Source: Sphaerospermopsis kisseleviana NIES-73 (GTDB lineage: Bacteria > Cyanobacteriota > Cyanobacteriia > Cyanobacteriales > Nostocaceae). Taken from it: a DNA stretch of 64,000 nt. The stretch covers positions 2,591,220 through 2,655,219 of the forward strand of contig NZ_AP018314.1 of NCBI RefSeq assembly GCF_002368075.1, in the 5' to 3' direction. Position numbers and translations under genes: made by a program. Positions 53,651 through 62,981 of the stretch are shown here, piece by piece (positions within the stretch are counted from its first letter, which is position 1; each line of letters opens with the position of its first letter). The notes beneath the pieces are model-generated. The model saw nothing but the letters and a program-made list of their open reading frames with translations, was not told where the DNA came from and did not search any database.

Positions 53651-53747
53651 GAGACAGGAGGCAAAAGGCAGGGGAAGAAGCAGGGGAGCAGGGAGCAGGG
53701 AGTAGGGGGAAATTATTTGTATTTTTCCCAATGCCCAATGCCCATCC
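53651..53747. repeat. GCAGGGGA/GGAGCAG repeats
   Basis: GGCAGGGG and GGAGCAGGGAGCAGGGAGTA units at 53666-53706 between convergent genes, followed by TGCCCAATGCCCA (53732-53744). Confidence 0.75.
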
Positions 53748-54629
53748 TCATGGACTCGGTGTACTTTCCGGTGATGCTGCGGGGGTAGGACTAGGCATTG
53801 CTGCTGCCTTGTTAATTTCATCTTTATACTGAGCAGGAGCTAAAGCCGTAGCACTATCAAACAAAGGTTTTGCTTCACCGAGCTTACCCTGTTCTTTTAA
53901 AAGCATCGCCTTTGCTAACACAGGACGAAAATCTTGAGGATCTTTTTTAATTGCTTGCTCGTATAAAGAGATAGCTTGAGTCTCATTTTTCTGTAAAGCG
54001 TAAACATTGCCTATAAGTATCTGTACAGCAACAACATCAACACTTCCAGACTGAATGGAATTTGCTTGAGTTGCTGTAGATAAAGTTTCTTGTAACAAGC
54101 CAATAGCAGCTTCTGGGCGCTCTTGACTGAGTTGTAAATTTACCATTCCCTGTAAAGCCTTGAGATCACCGGGTTTGGTTGCTAAAATAGAGCGATAAGT
54201 TTGGGCTGCTCCTTCATTATCGCCTATTTGCTGCTTTGTTTGTGCTAGTAAAACCCCATACTCCGACTGCTGTGGATTCAATTTAGCCAACTTTTCCAAA
54301 GGTTCAATTACCGCTTGGATATCAGCATTTTTAACTTCACCTCTGCCTTTTTGATTGAGTAATTGTAACCTTGCTTGTAAAAGACCTTTAAGTGCAGCTT
54401 GATTTTCAGGTTCTCGTTGCAAAACTAGCTCCAAACCGCGAATTTCATCTGCTAACTTTGACTTTTGCTGAGATAAACTAGAATTAGTAGAGTTGCTGCT
54501 AGTATTTTGTGCTAAGGGTTGAGAATCATTGAAAGCCCCAATGATGGGTATAATAGAAACCCCAATAAACGCCGCAACTGCCAGAAGTAAGACAACCTGA
54601 ATTATCCACCGATTACGTGGTTGAGACAC
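53748..54629 (-). CDS. Membrane-anchored tetratricopeptide-repeat protein
   Basis: A 293-residue protein. The N-terminal anchor or uncleaved signal is VVLLLAVAAFIGVSIIPIIG after a basic start. A Ser/Asn-rich linker leads to about six TPR units (LELVLQREPENQAALKGLLQ, LEKLAKLNPQQSEYGVLLAQ, YRSILATKPGDLKALQGMVN, LYEQAIKKDPQDFRPVLAKA). The tail is PSPTPAASPESTPSP, typical of exported cyanobacterial proteins. It probably acts as a scaffold facing the periplasm or lumen; the partner is unknown. It is a different TPR protein from the one at 40447. Confidence 0.87.
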   Translation of the reverse strand: MSQPRNRWIIQVVLLLAVAAFIGVSIIPIIGAFNDSQPLAQNTSSNSTNSSLSQQKSKLADEIRGLELVLQREPENQAALKGLLQARLQLLNQKGRGEVKNADIQAVIEPLEKLAKLNPQQSEYGVLLAQTKQQIGDNEGAAQTYRSILATKPGDLKALQGMVNLQLSQERPEAAIGLLQETLSTATQANSIQSGSVDVVAVQILIGNVYALQKNETQAISLYEQAIKKDPQDFRPVLAKAMLLKEQGKLGEAKPLFDSATALAPAQYKDEINKAAAMPSPTPAASPESTPSP

Positions 54630-55027
54630 AATTTTTTTCCTTTTGGTAAATTTGAGCGAAATAAATCGAAATTAATGAAATTAATATTTACACAAAGCAC
54701 AAAGTTAAAATTTTCCAAAACTTTGCGGAATACGGTTATTTCACTGTGAATTTTATAACAAAAAACTATCTAGACTGTTAAAGTAAGTGATGACTTTAGG
54801 AGGAGCATTCAGAATTATAGCTATGCTATGCTTCCGAAACTAGAGTAAAGGCGCTAAATGACACATTTAGTCTCTAAATGAGAAATTTCGCGCCTTTGTG
54901 TTCGCACAACCCACTCTATAATGGCCAGATTAAAAGGAAATATACTTTTATCAGCCATAAAAACGCTCTTTCCATCTGCTTTTGTCAAATCCCATAATGG
55001 GATGTGTCTCCGCCGCAAGGAGTTTTT
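54630..55027. other. Divergent spacer between TPR and basic-tail protein genes
   Basis: 398 bp including a hairpin: AAAGGCGC (54848-54855) pairs with GCGCCTTT (54890-54897), with CTAAATG and CATTTAG inside. It lies mid-spacer and is not placed as a terminator. A short palindrome ATCCCATAATGGGAT lies at about 54990-55004 just before the downstream ribosome site. Confidence 0.5.
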
Positions 55028-56029
55028 ATGAATTCCGACCTGATGCCGTCTCCTGAATCTTCCAATTCTACAGCCTCTAACCAGGCTCCAGCTAAAATTG
55101 ACTTAACAGCTAAGTCATCAAAACCGGATAGTTCACCTGTTAAACCTCACGAGAGTGATATTAATGGGAATTTGGCTCATCGCCAACAACCGATCCCACC
55201 TCCAAGCGAACCATTGCAGTACCGAGCCATTGGTTTAGTCCGGGGGCGCTACTCTCCCAGCAGTGAACAGTTTACCCAAGGAACACTGATCACATCTGAT
55301 GGTGTGGAGCTAAATGCCGTCCTTTTAGGGCGGATTATGAGTTTAGTCAAAAATCACCTGGACTTAGAAAAACAACATCTCTGGGTAGTTTATCCCCGCA
55401 CCAGACAAGAAAATGACTCACTACACATCCAAATTGTTGGAGTTTGGGAACCAGAAAATCTGGCTAAAAATTCCCCAGATGAGGATGGCAAAAAATCGGG
55501 TTCACAAGCTTTAGAGAGACCCGAAAATGGTGCTGCCAAGAAATATACTCGCCAAACTGCTGCTAAAGAAGAAATTTCCCAGCCCGTAAAAGCTTCATCA
55601 GAAATTCCTGATGGAGAATTTTCTGTGCGTGGTGAGGTAGTTTACCAATCTTTTGACGCTAAGAGTTTGGTAGTTAAAATCAAGCAAGCTCCACGGAAAC
55701 CAACTGACAAACCCAAGTATTTTAAGTTGAAAATGCGGGGTGTGCTGGCTACCAAAGCTGTGGGCAAATTTTGGGATTTCAAAGTCAAGCGCGAAGCTGA
55801 TGTATTGATAGTAGAAACTGCTGAAGCGATCGCTGATTTACCCAAAAAACGCAAACCACCATTCAAAGGTGGACCCCGTGCTGGTGGCAGAAAACCATTT
55901 CCCCCCAGACGCGATGGAGAAACTCCACGTCCCATCAAGAAAATAGGTGGGGAAACCTCTGCGGTGTCTAAACCTGTACCAAAAACACCTGCTCCTAAGC
56001 CTGTGAAAAAGCCGAAACCTCAAGAATAG
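55028..56029 (+). CDS. Conserved cyanobacterial protein with basic Pro-rich tail
   Basis: I do not recognise a named family. The protein has a disordered N-terminus (about 70 residues), then a conserved-looking domain (YRAIGLVRGRYSPSSEQFTQ, GTLITSDGVELNAVLLGRIM, HLWVVYPRTRQ). After a linker, a second beta-rich part follows (FSVRGEVVYQSFDAKSLVVK, KYFKLKMRGVLATKAVGKFW). The last 60 residues are Lys/Arg/Pro-rich (KKRKPPFKGGPRAGGRKPF, then PVKKPKPQE). The basic tail suggests contact with RNA, DNA or an acidic surface; this is inference. Start: ATG 55028 with AAGGAG 5 nt upstream (55017-55022), which rules out an earlier GTG at 55004. Confidence 0.82.
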   Translation: MNSDLMPSPESSNSTASNQAPAKIDLTAKSSKPDSSPVKPHESDINGNLAHRQQPIPPPSEPLQYRAIGLVRGRYSPSSEQFTQGTLITSDGVELNAVLLGRIMSLVKNHLDLEKQHLWVVYPRTRQENDSLHIQIVGVWEPENLAKNSPDEDGKKSGSQALERPENGAAKKYTRQTAAKEEISQPVKASSEIPDGEFSVRGEVVYQSFDAKSLVVKIKQAPRKPTDKPKYFKLKMRGVLATKAVGKFWDFKVKREADVLIVETAEAIADLPKKRKPPFKGGPRAGGRKPFPPRRDGETPRPIKKIGGETSAVSKPVPKTPAPKPVKKPKPQE

Positions 56030-56189
56030 AAACTGGGGACTGGGGACTGGGGACTGGGGAAGAAGCAGGGGAGCAGGGAGCAGGGAGCAGGGGGAAAATT
56101 ATTTGTATTTTCCCAATCACCAATCACTAATCACTAATCACCAATCACCAATCACCCATCACCCATCACCCACCCATCACCAATCACTA
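56030..56189. repeat. GGGGACT, GGAGCAG and CAATCAC repeats
   Basis: GGGGACT units (56036-56058), GGGGAGCAGGGAGCAGGGAG (56068-56087) and AATCACC/ATCACCC units (56115-56187). Convergent intergenic STRR block. Confidence 0.85.
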
Positions 56190-57359
56190 TTAAAAGTCTG
56201 TCCACCTGTCCTGGGGTAGAAAAGCTCGTTCACTAGGAATGGGAGCAACTGGTTCTGTGAGGGTAAATGTGCCGGCTTCTATCCATTGTTTCAACTCTAA
56301 GGCTACTTGTCGTGAGAGAAACATACTGGCTAAAGGAGCAACTCGCACCGCTTTACCCTCTATGGGAATTTTTCCCGATTTTAGTTGAGCATAACTAACT
56401 AAACCAAAGGTGGGACGGACACGACGGGGAATAGAAAAGTCTACTATTGGCGCTACTAAATCTTGATCTTGGACTGCACAACGTTCAATTACTGTTTCGT
56501 TTAAAACCGGAAGTGGCACACCCACACCTAACATCAAAGATGGTCCATAACTTTTGAAGTAACAACCCCGCACCCACCGCGCATCCATTTGTTTGGCATC
56601 ACCAATTAAGGCTAAAGTGGCCGATGGTCCAATGGGTGTTCGATTAGCTAACCGCTTTTGTAAGGGGAAATGCTGCGTACCTTCCCACGCTACATAACCT
56701 ATTCCACCACCTAAGAAGATTTTTGTCCCAATTCCCACAAGTTGTAAATCGGGATCATTGAATAAGGGAGAAATTGCCCCAGGGTTGGAGTAAACTGCAT
56801 TACCTAAACGGGGTTGGAGGGGTCCTAGATAGGTATGCAGTGGGCGATCGCCTCCATTTACCCCAATAATAAAGTTTTGATAAAGATTGCGCGGATTAAA
56901 TAAATAAAATTGGTTGATAGTGTCACAGGTGATAGTAGTTTCAAAAGTTGCTCTGGGGTAACAGTCGGTAACTTGTCCTAAAGCCCTTACTTGTATAGGT
57001 TTACCTGCTATTAAATCTTCAATTACATGGCCTCCGCCACGTTCTCTCAGTTCTTCACCCTCTGTCGTTTCCACAGCACAACTAGCACCCAAGTATAAAT
57101 CTACTGCACCAAATCCAGAATATGCTGGTACACCATCTAACCAACAGCGGCGAATTTTGATCGGTGGGTCAGTATGTCCTAAATTAATAATTGCACCGCT
57201 GGACTCCATTGGTTCAAAAGTGCCGGTGGTAATAACATCAACTGCTTTAGTAGCTTTGGTGATACCGATTTCCGCTACTCGTTTTTTCAGTTCTTCAACC
57301 GTCCAAACTACGGCGCGTTTTTGGTTGATTTTTTCATTAATTTCCGCAATAGTTCGCAT
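56190..57359 (-). CDS. Homocysteine biosynthesis protein (DUF39/HcyBio)
   Basis: A 389-residue protein of the DUF39 (COG1900) family. In methanogens this family is linked to an alternative route that converts aspartate semialdehyde and sulfide to homocysteine. Visible family blocks are VITTGTFEPMESSGAIINLG, SGFGAVDLYLGASCAVE, YLGPLQPRLGNAVYSNPG, GIGTKIFLGGGIGYVAWEGT and SYAQLKSGKIPIEGKAVRVA. The conserved cysteine in LGASCAVETTEGEE is present. The CBS or ferredoxin domains found in some archaeal partners are absent. A MITE and thiL lie upstream (divergent). The biochemical role in cyanobacteria is not proven. Confidence 0.87.
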   Translation of the reverse strand: MRTIAEINEKINQKRAVVWTVEELKKRVAEIGITKATKAVDVITTGTFEPMESSGAIINLGHTDPPIKIRRCWLDGVPAYSGFGAVDLYLGASCAVETTEGEELRERGGGHVIEDLIAGKPIQVRALGQVTDCYPRATFETTITCDTINQFYLFNPRNLYQNFIIGVNGGDRPLHTYLGPLQPRLGNAVYSNPGAISPLFNDPDLQLVGIGTKIFLGGGIGYVAWEGTQHFPLQKRLANRTPIGPSATLALIGDAKQMDARWVRGCYFKSYGPSLMLGVGVPLPVLNETVIERCAVQDQDLVAPIVDFSIPRRVRPTFGLVSYAQLKSGKIPIEGKAVRVAPLASMFLSRQVALELKQWIEAGTFTLTEPVAPIPSERAFLPQDRWTDF

Positions 57360-57659
57360 TTTTATTAGTTATTAGTTATTAGTTATTAGTTATCAGTGGG
57401 AATAGGAAAATATAAATATAGGACTTACGCACTGTACAAATTCACCATGATGTGCATGAACGAAAATCCGTCGTTTCAGGCTTTTGGCGATTAACTTCCG
57501 ATCAATAGCGAACTGCTTGCAGCAGCGCTTCGCTATCGCCCAAAAATAATTAAAAAATCACGTTAAAATGCCCGAAACCCATACCTCATATTTGGTTGAT
57601 CCTGTCAATGCGTAAGTCCTAAAATATTCAAAATTTCTGCCTCCTGCCTCCTCAAAATT
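57360..57659. other. Divergent spacer between DUF39 gene and thiL
   Basis: AGTTATT heptamers (57365-57396) start one base into the spacer. A 199-bp miniature element (57421-57619) fills most of the rest. Only about 40 bp of other sequence remain before thiL, so the thiL promoter probably lies in or beyond the element. Confidence 0.75.
57421..57619. mobile_element. MITE family B with 11-bp terminal repeats and TA flanks
   Basis: The ends GGACTTACGCA (57421-57431) and TGCGTAAGTCC (57609-57619) are perfect inverted repeats. Each is flanked by TA, the target duplication typical of IS630/Tc1-mariner-type transposition. It has no coding capacity. The interior contains a small AGCGAACTGC/GCAGCAGCGCTTCGCT hairpin. 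It is probably mobilised in trans. Confidence 0.85.
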
Positions 57660-58697
57660 ATGTCTAATTTACCAGTAGAACATTTACAAGTTCGAGATAT
57701 TGGCGAACAAGGTCTTTTAGAGAGATTACAACGCTTTTGTCCTTCAGAGGTGATAGGTGATGATGCGGCAGTTTTGGCGACAGAATCAAAGCAATCTTTG
57801 GTAGTAACTACAGATATGTTAGTTGATGGTGTACATTTTAGTGATGTTACCACTGCTCCAGAGGATGCTGGTTGGCGTGCTGCTGCTGCTAATTTATCCG
57901 ATTTAGCAGCTATGGGGGCTTTTCCCTTGGGTATCACCGTTGGACTGGGTTTACCAGGAGATTTAAGCGTTGAATGGGTTGAAAGAATGTATCAGGGCAT
58001 GACAGAATGCTTGCAAAAATATAACGTTCCTATAGTTGGTGGTGATATAGTGCGATCGCCCATTACCACTTTATCCATAACCGCCTTTGGTCAAGCCAAC
58101 CCTGATTTTATTATCCGTCGTTCCACCGCTCAAATAGGTGATGCCATAGTCGTTACAGGTATTCATGGAGCGTCCCGTGGAGGCTTAGAACTGCTCTTGA
58201 ATCCCGAAATAGGTCAAAACCTCAAATCAGAAGAAAAGACAGCTTTAATCACCGCACACCAGCGCCCCAGACCACGTTTAGATGTCATACCCCTATTGTG
58301 GGAGATTATAGAATCTCAATCCAAAATCCAAAATCTAAAATCTAAAATTGCTGGGATGGATAGCAGTGATGGTTTAGCCGATGCAGTATTACAAATTTGC
58401 CGTGCTAGTAAAGTAGGCGCTATTTTAGAAGCAAGTAAAATTCCTCTACCATCAACATTTAATCATTGGCTCACACTACAGCGATCGCTCAATTATGCCC
58501 TATATGGTGGCGAAGATTTTGAATTAGTCCTCTGTTTACCACCACAAACCGCATTAGAATTAGTAAAAAAACTAGGTGCAGGTGCAGCCATTGTCGGTAA
58601 AATTACACCAGGCTCAACAGTAATTTTACAACATGAAAACGAAAAAATCCCCGACCAAGTTTTAACACTTAGCCAGGGATTTCAGCATTTTAGTTAG
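57660..58697 (+). CDS. thiL: Thiamine-monophosphate kinase
   Basis: Phosphorylates thiamine monophosphate to thiamine pyrophosphate, the last step of cofactor synthesis. Family motifs: IGDDAAVLA (Mg-ATP binding), VVTTDMLVDGVHF, AAANLSDLAAMGAFPLGI, VPIVGGDIVRSP and GMDSSDGLADAV. Length is 345 residues, slightly above usual. Just before GMDSSDGLA an insert reads ESQSKIQNLKSKIA, encoded by AATCCAAAATCTAAA-type intergenic heptamers (58316-58349). It is in frame and should extend a surface loop close to the active-site segment. ATG 57660 has no good ribosome site, and a transposon-like element lies directly upstream. Confidence 0.94.
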   Translation: MSNLPVEHLQVRDIGEQGLLERLQRFCPSEVIGDDAAVLATESKQSLVVTTDMLVDGVHFSDVTTAPEDAGWRAAAANLSDLAAMGAFPLGITVGLGLPGDLSVEWVERMYQGMTECLQKYNVPIVGGDIVRSPITTLSITAFGQANPDFIIRRSTAQIGDAIVVTGIHGASRGGLELLLNPEIGQNLKSEEKTALITAHQRPRPRLDVIPLLWEIIESQSKIQNLKSKIAGMDSSDGLADAVLQICRASKVGAILEASKIPLPSTFNHWLTLQRSLNYALYGGEDFELVLCLPPQTALELVKKLGAGAAIVGKITPGSTVILQHENEKIPDQVLTLSQGFQHFS

Positions 58698-58797
58698 GTG
58701 ATTGGTAATTGGTAATTGGTAATTGCTAATTGGTAATTGGAAAGAATAAACTCTTGCCTTTTGCCTTTTGCCTTCTTACTGTCACCTGTCACCTAAA
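58698..58797. repeat. GGTAATT and GCCTTTT heptamers after thiL
   Basis: TTGGTAA units (58701-58740), TTGCCTT units (58755-58773) and GTCACCT units (58779-58793) between convergent thiL and gap2. Confidence 0.85.
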
Positions 58798-59811
58798 TTA
58801 TGCCCATTTATTGGCTACTAACTCAGCTAAGTCTAAAACGCGTTGGCTATAACCCCACTCATTGTCATACCAAGCCATCACTTTTACCATGTCATTGCCC
58901 ATAACCAAAGTTAAGTTGGCATCAACAATGGAAGATTCATTTGTACCTTGATAATCAGAAGATACTAGAGGAAGTTCGCTATAACCTAAAATGCCTTTGA
59001 GATAGGTTTGAGAAGCATCTTTGAGGACTTGGTTAACTTCTTCTGTAATAGTGGGTTTTTCAACCTGAACTACAAAATCCACCATTGAAACATTAGGGGT
59101 GGGTACACGCAAAGCTGTACCATTCAGCTTACCTTTTAAAGCTGGGAGTACCAGAGCTACCGCTTTAGCCGCACCAGTAGAAGTGGGAACAATGTTAATA
59201 CCAGCCGCTCTAGCGCGACGCAAATCACGGTGAGAAGCATCTAAGATGCGCTGATCTCCTGTGTAGCTGTGAGTAGTGGTCATTGTGCCTTTGATGATGC
59301 CAAATTTTTCATGCAGCACCTTGGCAATAGGAGCTAAACAGTTAGTGGTACAGCTGGCGTTACTGATAATGTGATGTACGTTGTGATCATAATCTTCATC
59401 ATTCACACCCATCACAAAAGTACCATCTTCATTTTTACCAGGAGCAGTAATCAGCACCTTTTTAGCACCAGCATTAACGTGGCGCATTGCCCCTTCCTTA
59501 CTGGTAAAAACACCAGTGGATTCAATAATCAGATCAATTTCCCATTCTTTCCAGGGCAAGTTATCTGGGTTGCGATCAGATACGCATTTAATGGTCTTAC
59601 CGTTGACAGTAATGGAATTATCATCAGCAGTAATATCCGCATTTTGTAACCTTCCCAGCATCGAGTCATATCTGAGCAGGTGAGCATTGGTTCTAGGATC
59701 GGAAGTGTCATTGATACCCACAAGTTCAACTGGGCTATTCTCTCTACCTATCCAGCAGCGTGCGAAGTTCCGTCCAATGCGCCCGAAACCGTTGATTGCA
59801 ACTCTAATCAC
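58798..59811 (-). CDS. gap2: Glyceraldehyde-3-phosphate dehydrogenase Gap2 (NAD(P)-dependent)
   Basis: The Calvin-cycle enzyme that reduces 1,3-bisphosphoglycerate, 337 residues. The Rossmann motif is [15 protein letters not shown]. The active-site cysteine is in [37 protein letters not shown] has the catalytic His and the anion site, and [19 protein letters not shown] is C-terminal. The N-terminal stretch [20 protein letters not shown] is typical of Gap2, the photosynthetic isoform that accepts NADPH, rather than glycolytic Gap1. No CP12-like tail is present. It is monocistronic. Confidence 0.95.
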   Translation of the reverse strand: MIRVAINGFGRIGRNFARCWIGRENSPVELVGINDTSDPRTNAHLLRYDSMLGRLQNADITADDNSITVNGKTIKCVSDRNPDNLPWKEWEIDLIIESTGVFTSKEGAMRHVNAGAKKVLITAPGKNEDGTFVMGVNDEDYDHNVHHIISNASCTTNCLAPIAKVLHEKFGIIKGTMTTTHSYTGDQRILDASHRDLRRARAAGINIVPTSTGAAKAVALVLPALKGKLNGTALRVPTPNVSMVDFVVQVEKPTITEEVNQVLKDASQTYLKGILGYSELPLVSSDYQGTNESSIVDANLTLVMGNDMVKVMAWYDNEWGYSQRVLDLAELVANKWA

Positions 59812-60169
59812 AGTGTCTTGCCCTCTGTATTTATGCCTATAAATTGATATCGTTGACCGTTATATAAAACCTACTCAAAATTACTCATGAGCTTTGTTTA
59901 CTTCCTGCTTCACTCTGGAAGTGTCGGCACTACCCAGTCCACAGGCTTTAAGATTGGGTGTAACTCACCCTACTGTGCAAATGCTTTAGGCTTGGTTATT
60001 ACCTAAAAACAGGGTAATTATCACACCTTTGAGTGTTGAAGTCTAGATTTTTTCGCTCAATGAGTAGATTGGAGTAAATGTTTTGATTCTGTTCCAGACC
60101 CCAATCATATCGCAAAGGGGAGGAGTATTTATAACTATAAAGTGTTCTATCCCAAAAAAAATACAGAAT
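59812..60169. other. Leader region of gap2
   Basis: 358 bp upstream of gap2 with a small GGGTG/CACCC hairpin (59956-59970). No gene. It should hold the gap2 promoter. On the other side it contains the 3' end of nadD. Confidence 0.45.
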
Positions 60170-60796
60170 TTATTCAGAATTATGAGTGTAAAGATTGTGA
60201 GTGGCTATGTACAAGCCGACTGATTTCGGTACTAAATCATCAATGGAACAGCCTTGGCGACAAAGTTCACGGATGATACTTGACGAAACTCTTACTAAAG
60301 GTGTATGCAGTAACTGCCAATTGATTGTATGTGATTTTTCTCTAAATTTTTTTTCTACTTGGTTGCAGATTGACTCAGTTTGAGCTATAGTCTCACCACC
60401 GACCTGTCGGGGGGCAATTAACCAATCACACATTTGTGCTAGTTCATATCCACGATACCAACGAGGTAAAGTTTGGAAAGCATCCAAACCGATAATCCAG
60501 TACCAATGAGTATTTGGGTAAAAAGCAGATAAATCAATCAGGGTGTTAATAGAGTATGAAGTCCCAGAGCATTCTCTCTCAATCAGTGAGACTGTAAAAG
60601 CTGGGTTATTTTTAGTAGCTATATCCAGCATTGCTACTCGATGTTCAAACAGTGCGGCTTGTTTATGAGGAGGATTTTTTGAAGGTATCCAAATTATTTG
60701 TTCCAGATGTAATTGCGTCAAAGCCATTTTGGCTACGAGTAGGTGTCCCCAGTGAACTGGGTCAAATGTACCTCCAAAAATTGCTAGTTTCTGCAT
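60170..60796 (-). CDS. nadD: Nicotinate-nucleotide adenylyltransferase
   Basis: Converts nicotinate mononucleotide and ATP to deamido-NAD in NAD synthesis. The nucleotidyltransferase motif GGTFDPVHWGHLLVAKMAL is at the N-terminus and WIPSKNPPHK carries the basic substrate contacts. SGTSYSINTLI and WIIGLDAFQTLPRWYRG follow, then the C-terminal VRVSSSIIRELCRQG (the ISSTxIR motif of the superfamily). Length (208) is typical. The last ten residues (YIATHNLYTHNSE) run past the usual end by a few residues. No operon partner. Confidence 0.94.
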   Translation of the reverse strand: MQKLAIFGGTFDPVHWGHLLVAKMALTQLHLEQIIWIPSKNPPHKQAALFEHRVAMLDIATKNNPAFTVSLIERECSGTSYSINTLIDLSAFYPNTHWYWIIGLDAFQTLPRWYRGYELAQMCDWLIAPRQVGGETIAQTESICNQVEKKFREKSHTINWQLLHTPLVRVSSSIIRELCRQGCSIDDLVPKSVGLYIATHNLYTHNSE

Positions 60797-61387
60797 TTGA
60801 TGTGCGGGAATATTCAGGTAAAGTAAAGCACACTGCTAAAGTTTTGTCTCTTACTTCCTACCTCCTGCCTCCTAAAATTTCCTACTGCAACTAGTTGAAT
60901 AATCTTTTCCCTACCAATGTATTATTGTAGTCAATTCACCTGCTGGCTGGATATAAGTAGAAAAGCACAAAAAAACAGACGTATGTAACGAAAAGTAAAG
61001 TTACCTAAAAGTCTCTTCCCTCCTGCCTTCTGCCTCCTGCCTCCTACCTTGCCATAACGACCATTTTTAACGCCTACCTACTTAGTGTCAAATTATGTTT
61101 GTAACTCAAGGACTTCCGTAGCCACTTTTAGTAAAGCCATCAACGATATGTATTTAACATTACAGGATTTTTTTCCCGATGTTACCCCAGTTTTCAGAAT
61201 AATCATAAATAGAGAAACTCTCTCGTCAGGGTAATATCTTTCTGAACAAGCAAAAACAAAGTAAAAAATTAACCCTTTATTCAGATATGAAAATCCTACA
61301 GGAGCAGTATCTGTAAAAATCCAAATCCTGTTATGATACGCGTGTCTTATGTAAAGATTTTGTGGTGTGGTGTAAGAGGAACAAAAG
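60797..61387. other. Divergent spacer between nadD and murC
   Basis: 591 bp with CTCCTGC/CTTCTGC heptamers (61018-61046). A TCCTACAGGAGCAGTATCTG segment is at 61288-61307. The 200 bp before murC are unique and probably hold its promoter (TATGAT at 61333-61338 is a candidate -10). No gene. Confidence 0.5.
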
Positions 61388-62848
61388 ATGAATAGTCAGA
61401 TAGATTTTAGCGGTAGACCATTTCATTTCATTGGGATTGGCGGTATAGGAATGTCGGCTCTAGCTTATGTGTTGACAAAACGGCAATTACCAGTATCAGG
61501 TTCTGATCTGCGACCTAATCAGATTACACGCAAGTTAGAATCCCTGGGCGCTCACATTTTTAGTAGACAAGAAGCCAGCAATCTGGAGTTCTTTCGTCCT
61601 CAAGAATCGGCTGATGGAATAGTATTAAATTCACCAGAAAAATTGCCCGTTGATAAGTCTAACTTACCTCAAGTAATTTGTTCAACAGCTATTAATACCA
61701 ATAATTTGGAATATAAAGCTGCCATAGAATTAGGTTGTCCAATTTTACACCGTTCTGATGTCTTAGCTGCCTTGATTGCTGATTATTATAGCATTGCTGT
61801 AGCAGGAACTCACGGCAAAACTACAACCAGTAGCATGATTGGTTATATGCTATGGCAAGCTGGTCTTGACCCGACCATTTTAGTCGGTGGAGAAGTAAAT
61901 GCCTGGGAAGGGAATGCTAGATTAGGGGAAAGCAAGTATCTAGTGGCTGAAGCAGATGAATCTGACGGTTCTCTGGTGAAACACGCCCCAGCTATCGGGA
62001 TAATTACCAATATTGAACTCGATCATCCTGACCACTACGAAACATTAGACGAAGTAGTTGAGACTTTCCAAAAATTTGCCGAGGGTTGCCAAATTTTAGT
62101 AGGTAGCATTGATTGTGACACAGTGCGCGATCGCCTTAACCCAAACATCAGCTATAGTCTACATCCAGATACCGGCGCTGACTATACTGTCACCAACATT
62201 GACTATCGTGCTGATGGTACAACAGCTTTGGTTTGGGAAAAAGGTAAAGCCTTGGGTGTATTAAATCTACAACTTTTGAGTCGGCATAACCTCAGCAATG
62301 CTCTAGCCGCAGTAGCCGTAGGACGCGCCCTGGGTTTAGAATTTGGGGAAATTGCTAAAGGTATTGCTACCTTTGAAGGAGCAAGACGGCGCTTTGAGTT
62401 CCGGGGAGAAGCGGCTGGTATTACTTTTATTGATGATTATGCCCATCACCCTAGCGAAATTCGTGCTACTTTGGCCGCAGCACGTCTTCAGGCTAGACCA
62501 GGACAAAGGGTAGTTGCCATCTTCCAACCCCATCGTTATAGTCGGACACTTACCTTTTTAGAAGAATTTTCCGAATCCTTTACCCATGCTGATTTAGTAG
62601 TTCTCACTGACATTTACAGCGCCGGAGAACCAGATTTAGGACTGATTAATGGTGAACAATTAGCAGCAGAAATAGGGAAGCAGCATCAGCAGGTTATTTA
62701 TCAACCGACTTTATCCTCTGTGTGCGAGTTTTTATTGTCAAACCTGCGTTCTGGTGATTTGGCGCTATTTTTAGGTGCTGGTAATCTGAATCAAGCGATT
62801 CCTGAAGTAATTGCTACACTTCGTGAACCAGCTAAAGCCACATCCTAA
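61388..62848 (+). CDS. murC: UDP-N-acetylmuramate--L-alanine ligase
   Basis: Adds L-alanine to UDP-MurNAc, the first peptide step of peptidoglycan synthesis. It is 486 residues in three domains. The N-terminal UDP-binding motif is HFIGIGGIGMSALAYVL. The ATP P-loop is VAGTHGKTTTSSMIGYML, EADESDGSL and ITNIELDHPDHY follow in the central domain, and IDDYAHHPSEI and IFQPHRYSRT lie at the start of the C-terminal domain. A segment in the N-terminal domain (PQESADGIVLNSPEKLPVDK) looks longer than in most MurC. A GAGG ribosome site lies upstream of ATG 61388. murB follows after 133 bp, the usual cyanobacterial pairing. Confidence 0.96.
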   Translation: MNSQIDFSGRPFHFIGIGGIGMSALAYVLTKRQLPVSGSDLRPNQITRKLESLGAHIFSRQEASNLEFFRPQESADGIVLNSPEKLPVDKSNLPQVICSTAINTNNLEYKAAIELGCPILHRSDVLAALIADYYSIAVAGTHGKTTTSSMIGYMLWQAGLDPTILVGGEVNAWEGNARLGESKYLVAEADESDGSLVKHAPAIGIITNIELDHPDHYETLDEVVETFQKFAEGCQILVGSIDCDTVRDRLNPNISYSLHPDTGADYTVTNIDYRADGTTALVWEKGKALGVLNLQLLSRHNLSNALAAVAVGRALGLEFGEIAKGIATFEGARRRFEFRGEAAGITFIDDYAHHPSEIRATLAAARLQARPGQRVVAIFQPHRYSRTLTFLEEFSESFTHADLVVLTDIYSAGEPDLGLINGEQLAAEIGKQHQQVIYQPTLSSVCEFLLSNLRSGDLALFLGAGNLNQAIPEVIATLREPAKATS

Positions 62849-62981
62849 GCAAAGCACAGTTCTAGGTTTTCTAGGTTTTGTTTCTTGTGCGAATTTCCTA
62901 TCTAGCAATAGTTTCATTAGTTAAACTTATTGCCGGAATTTTACGGTAAAAGAGTAATAAAAATTACCAATTAAAGCAACG

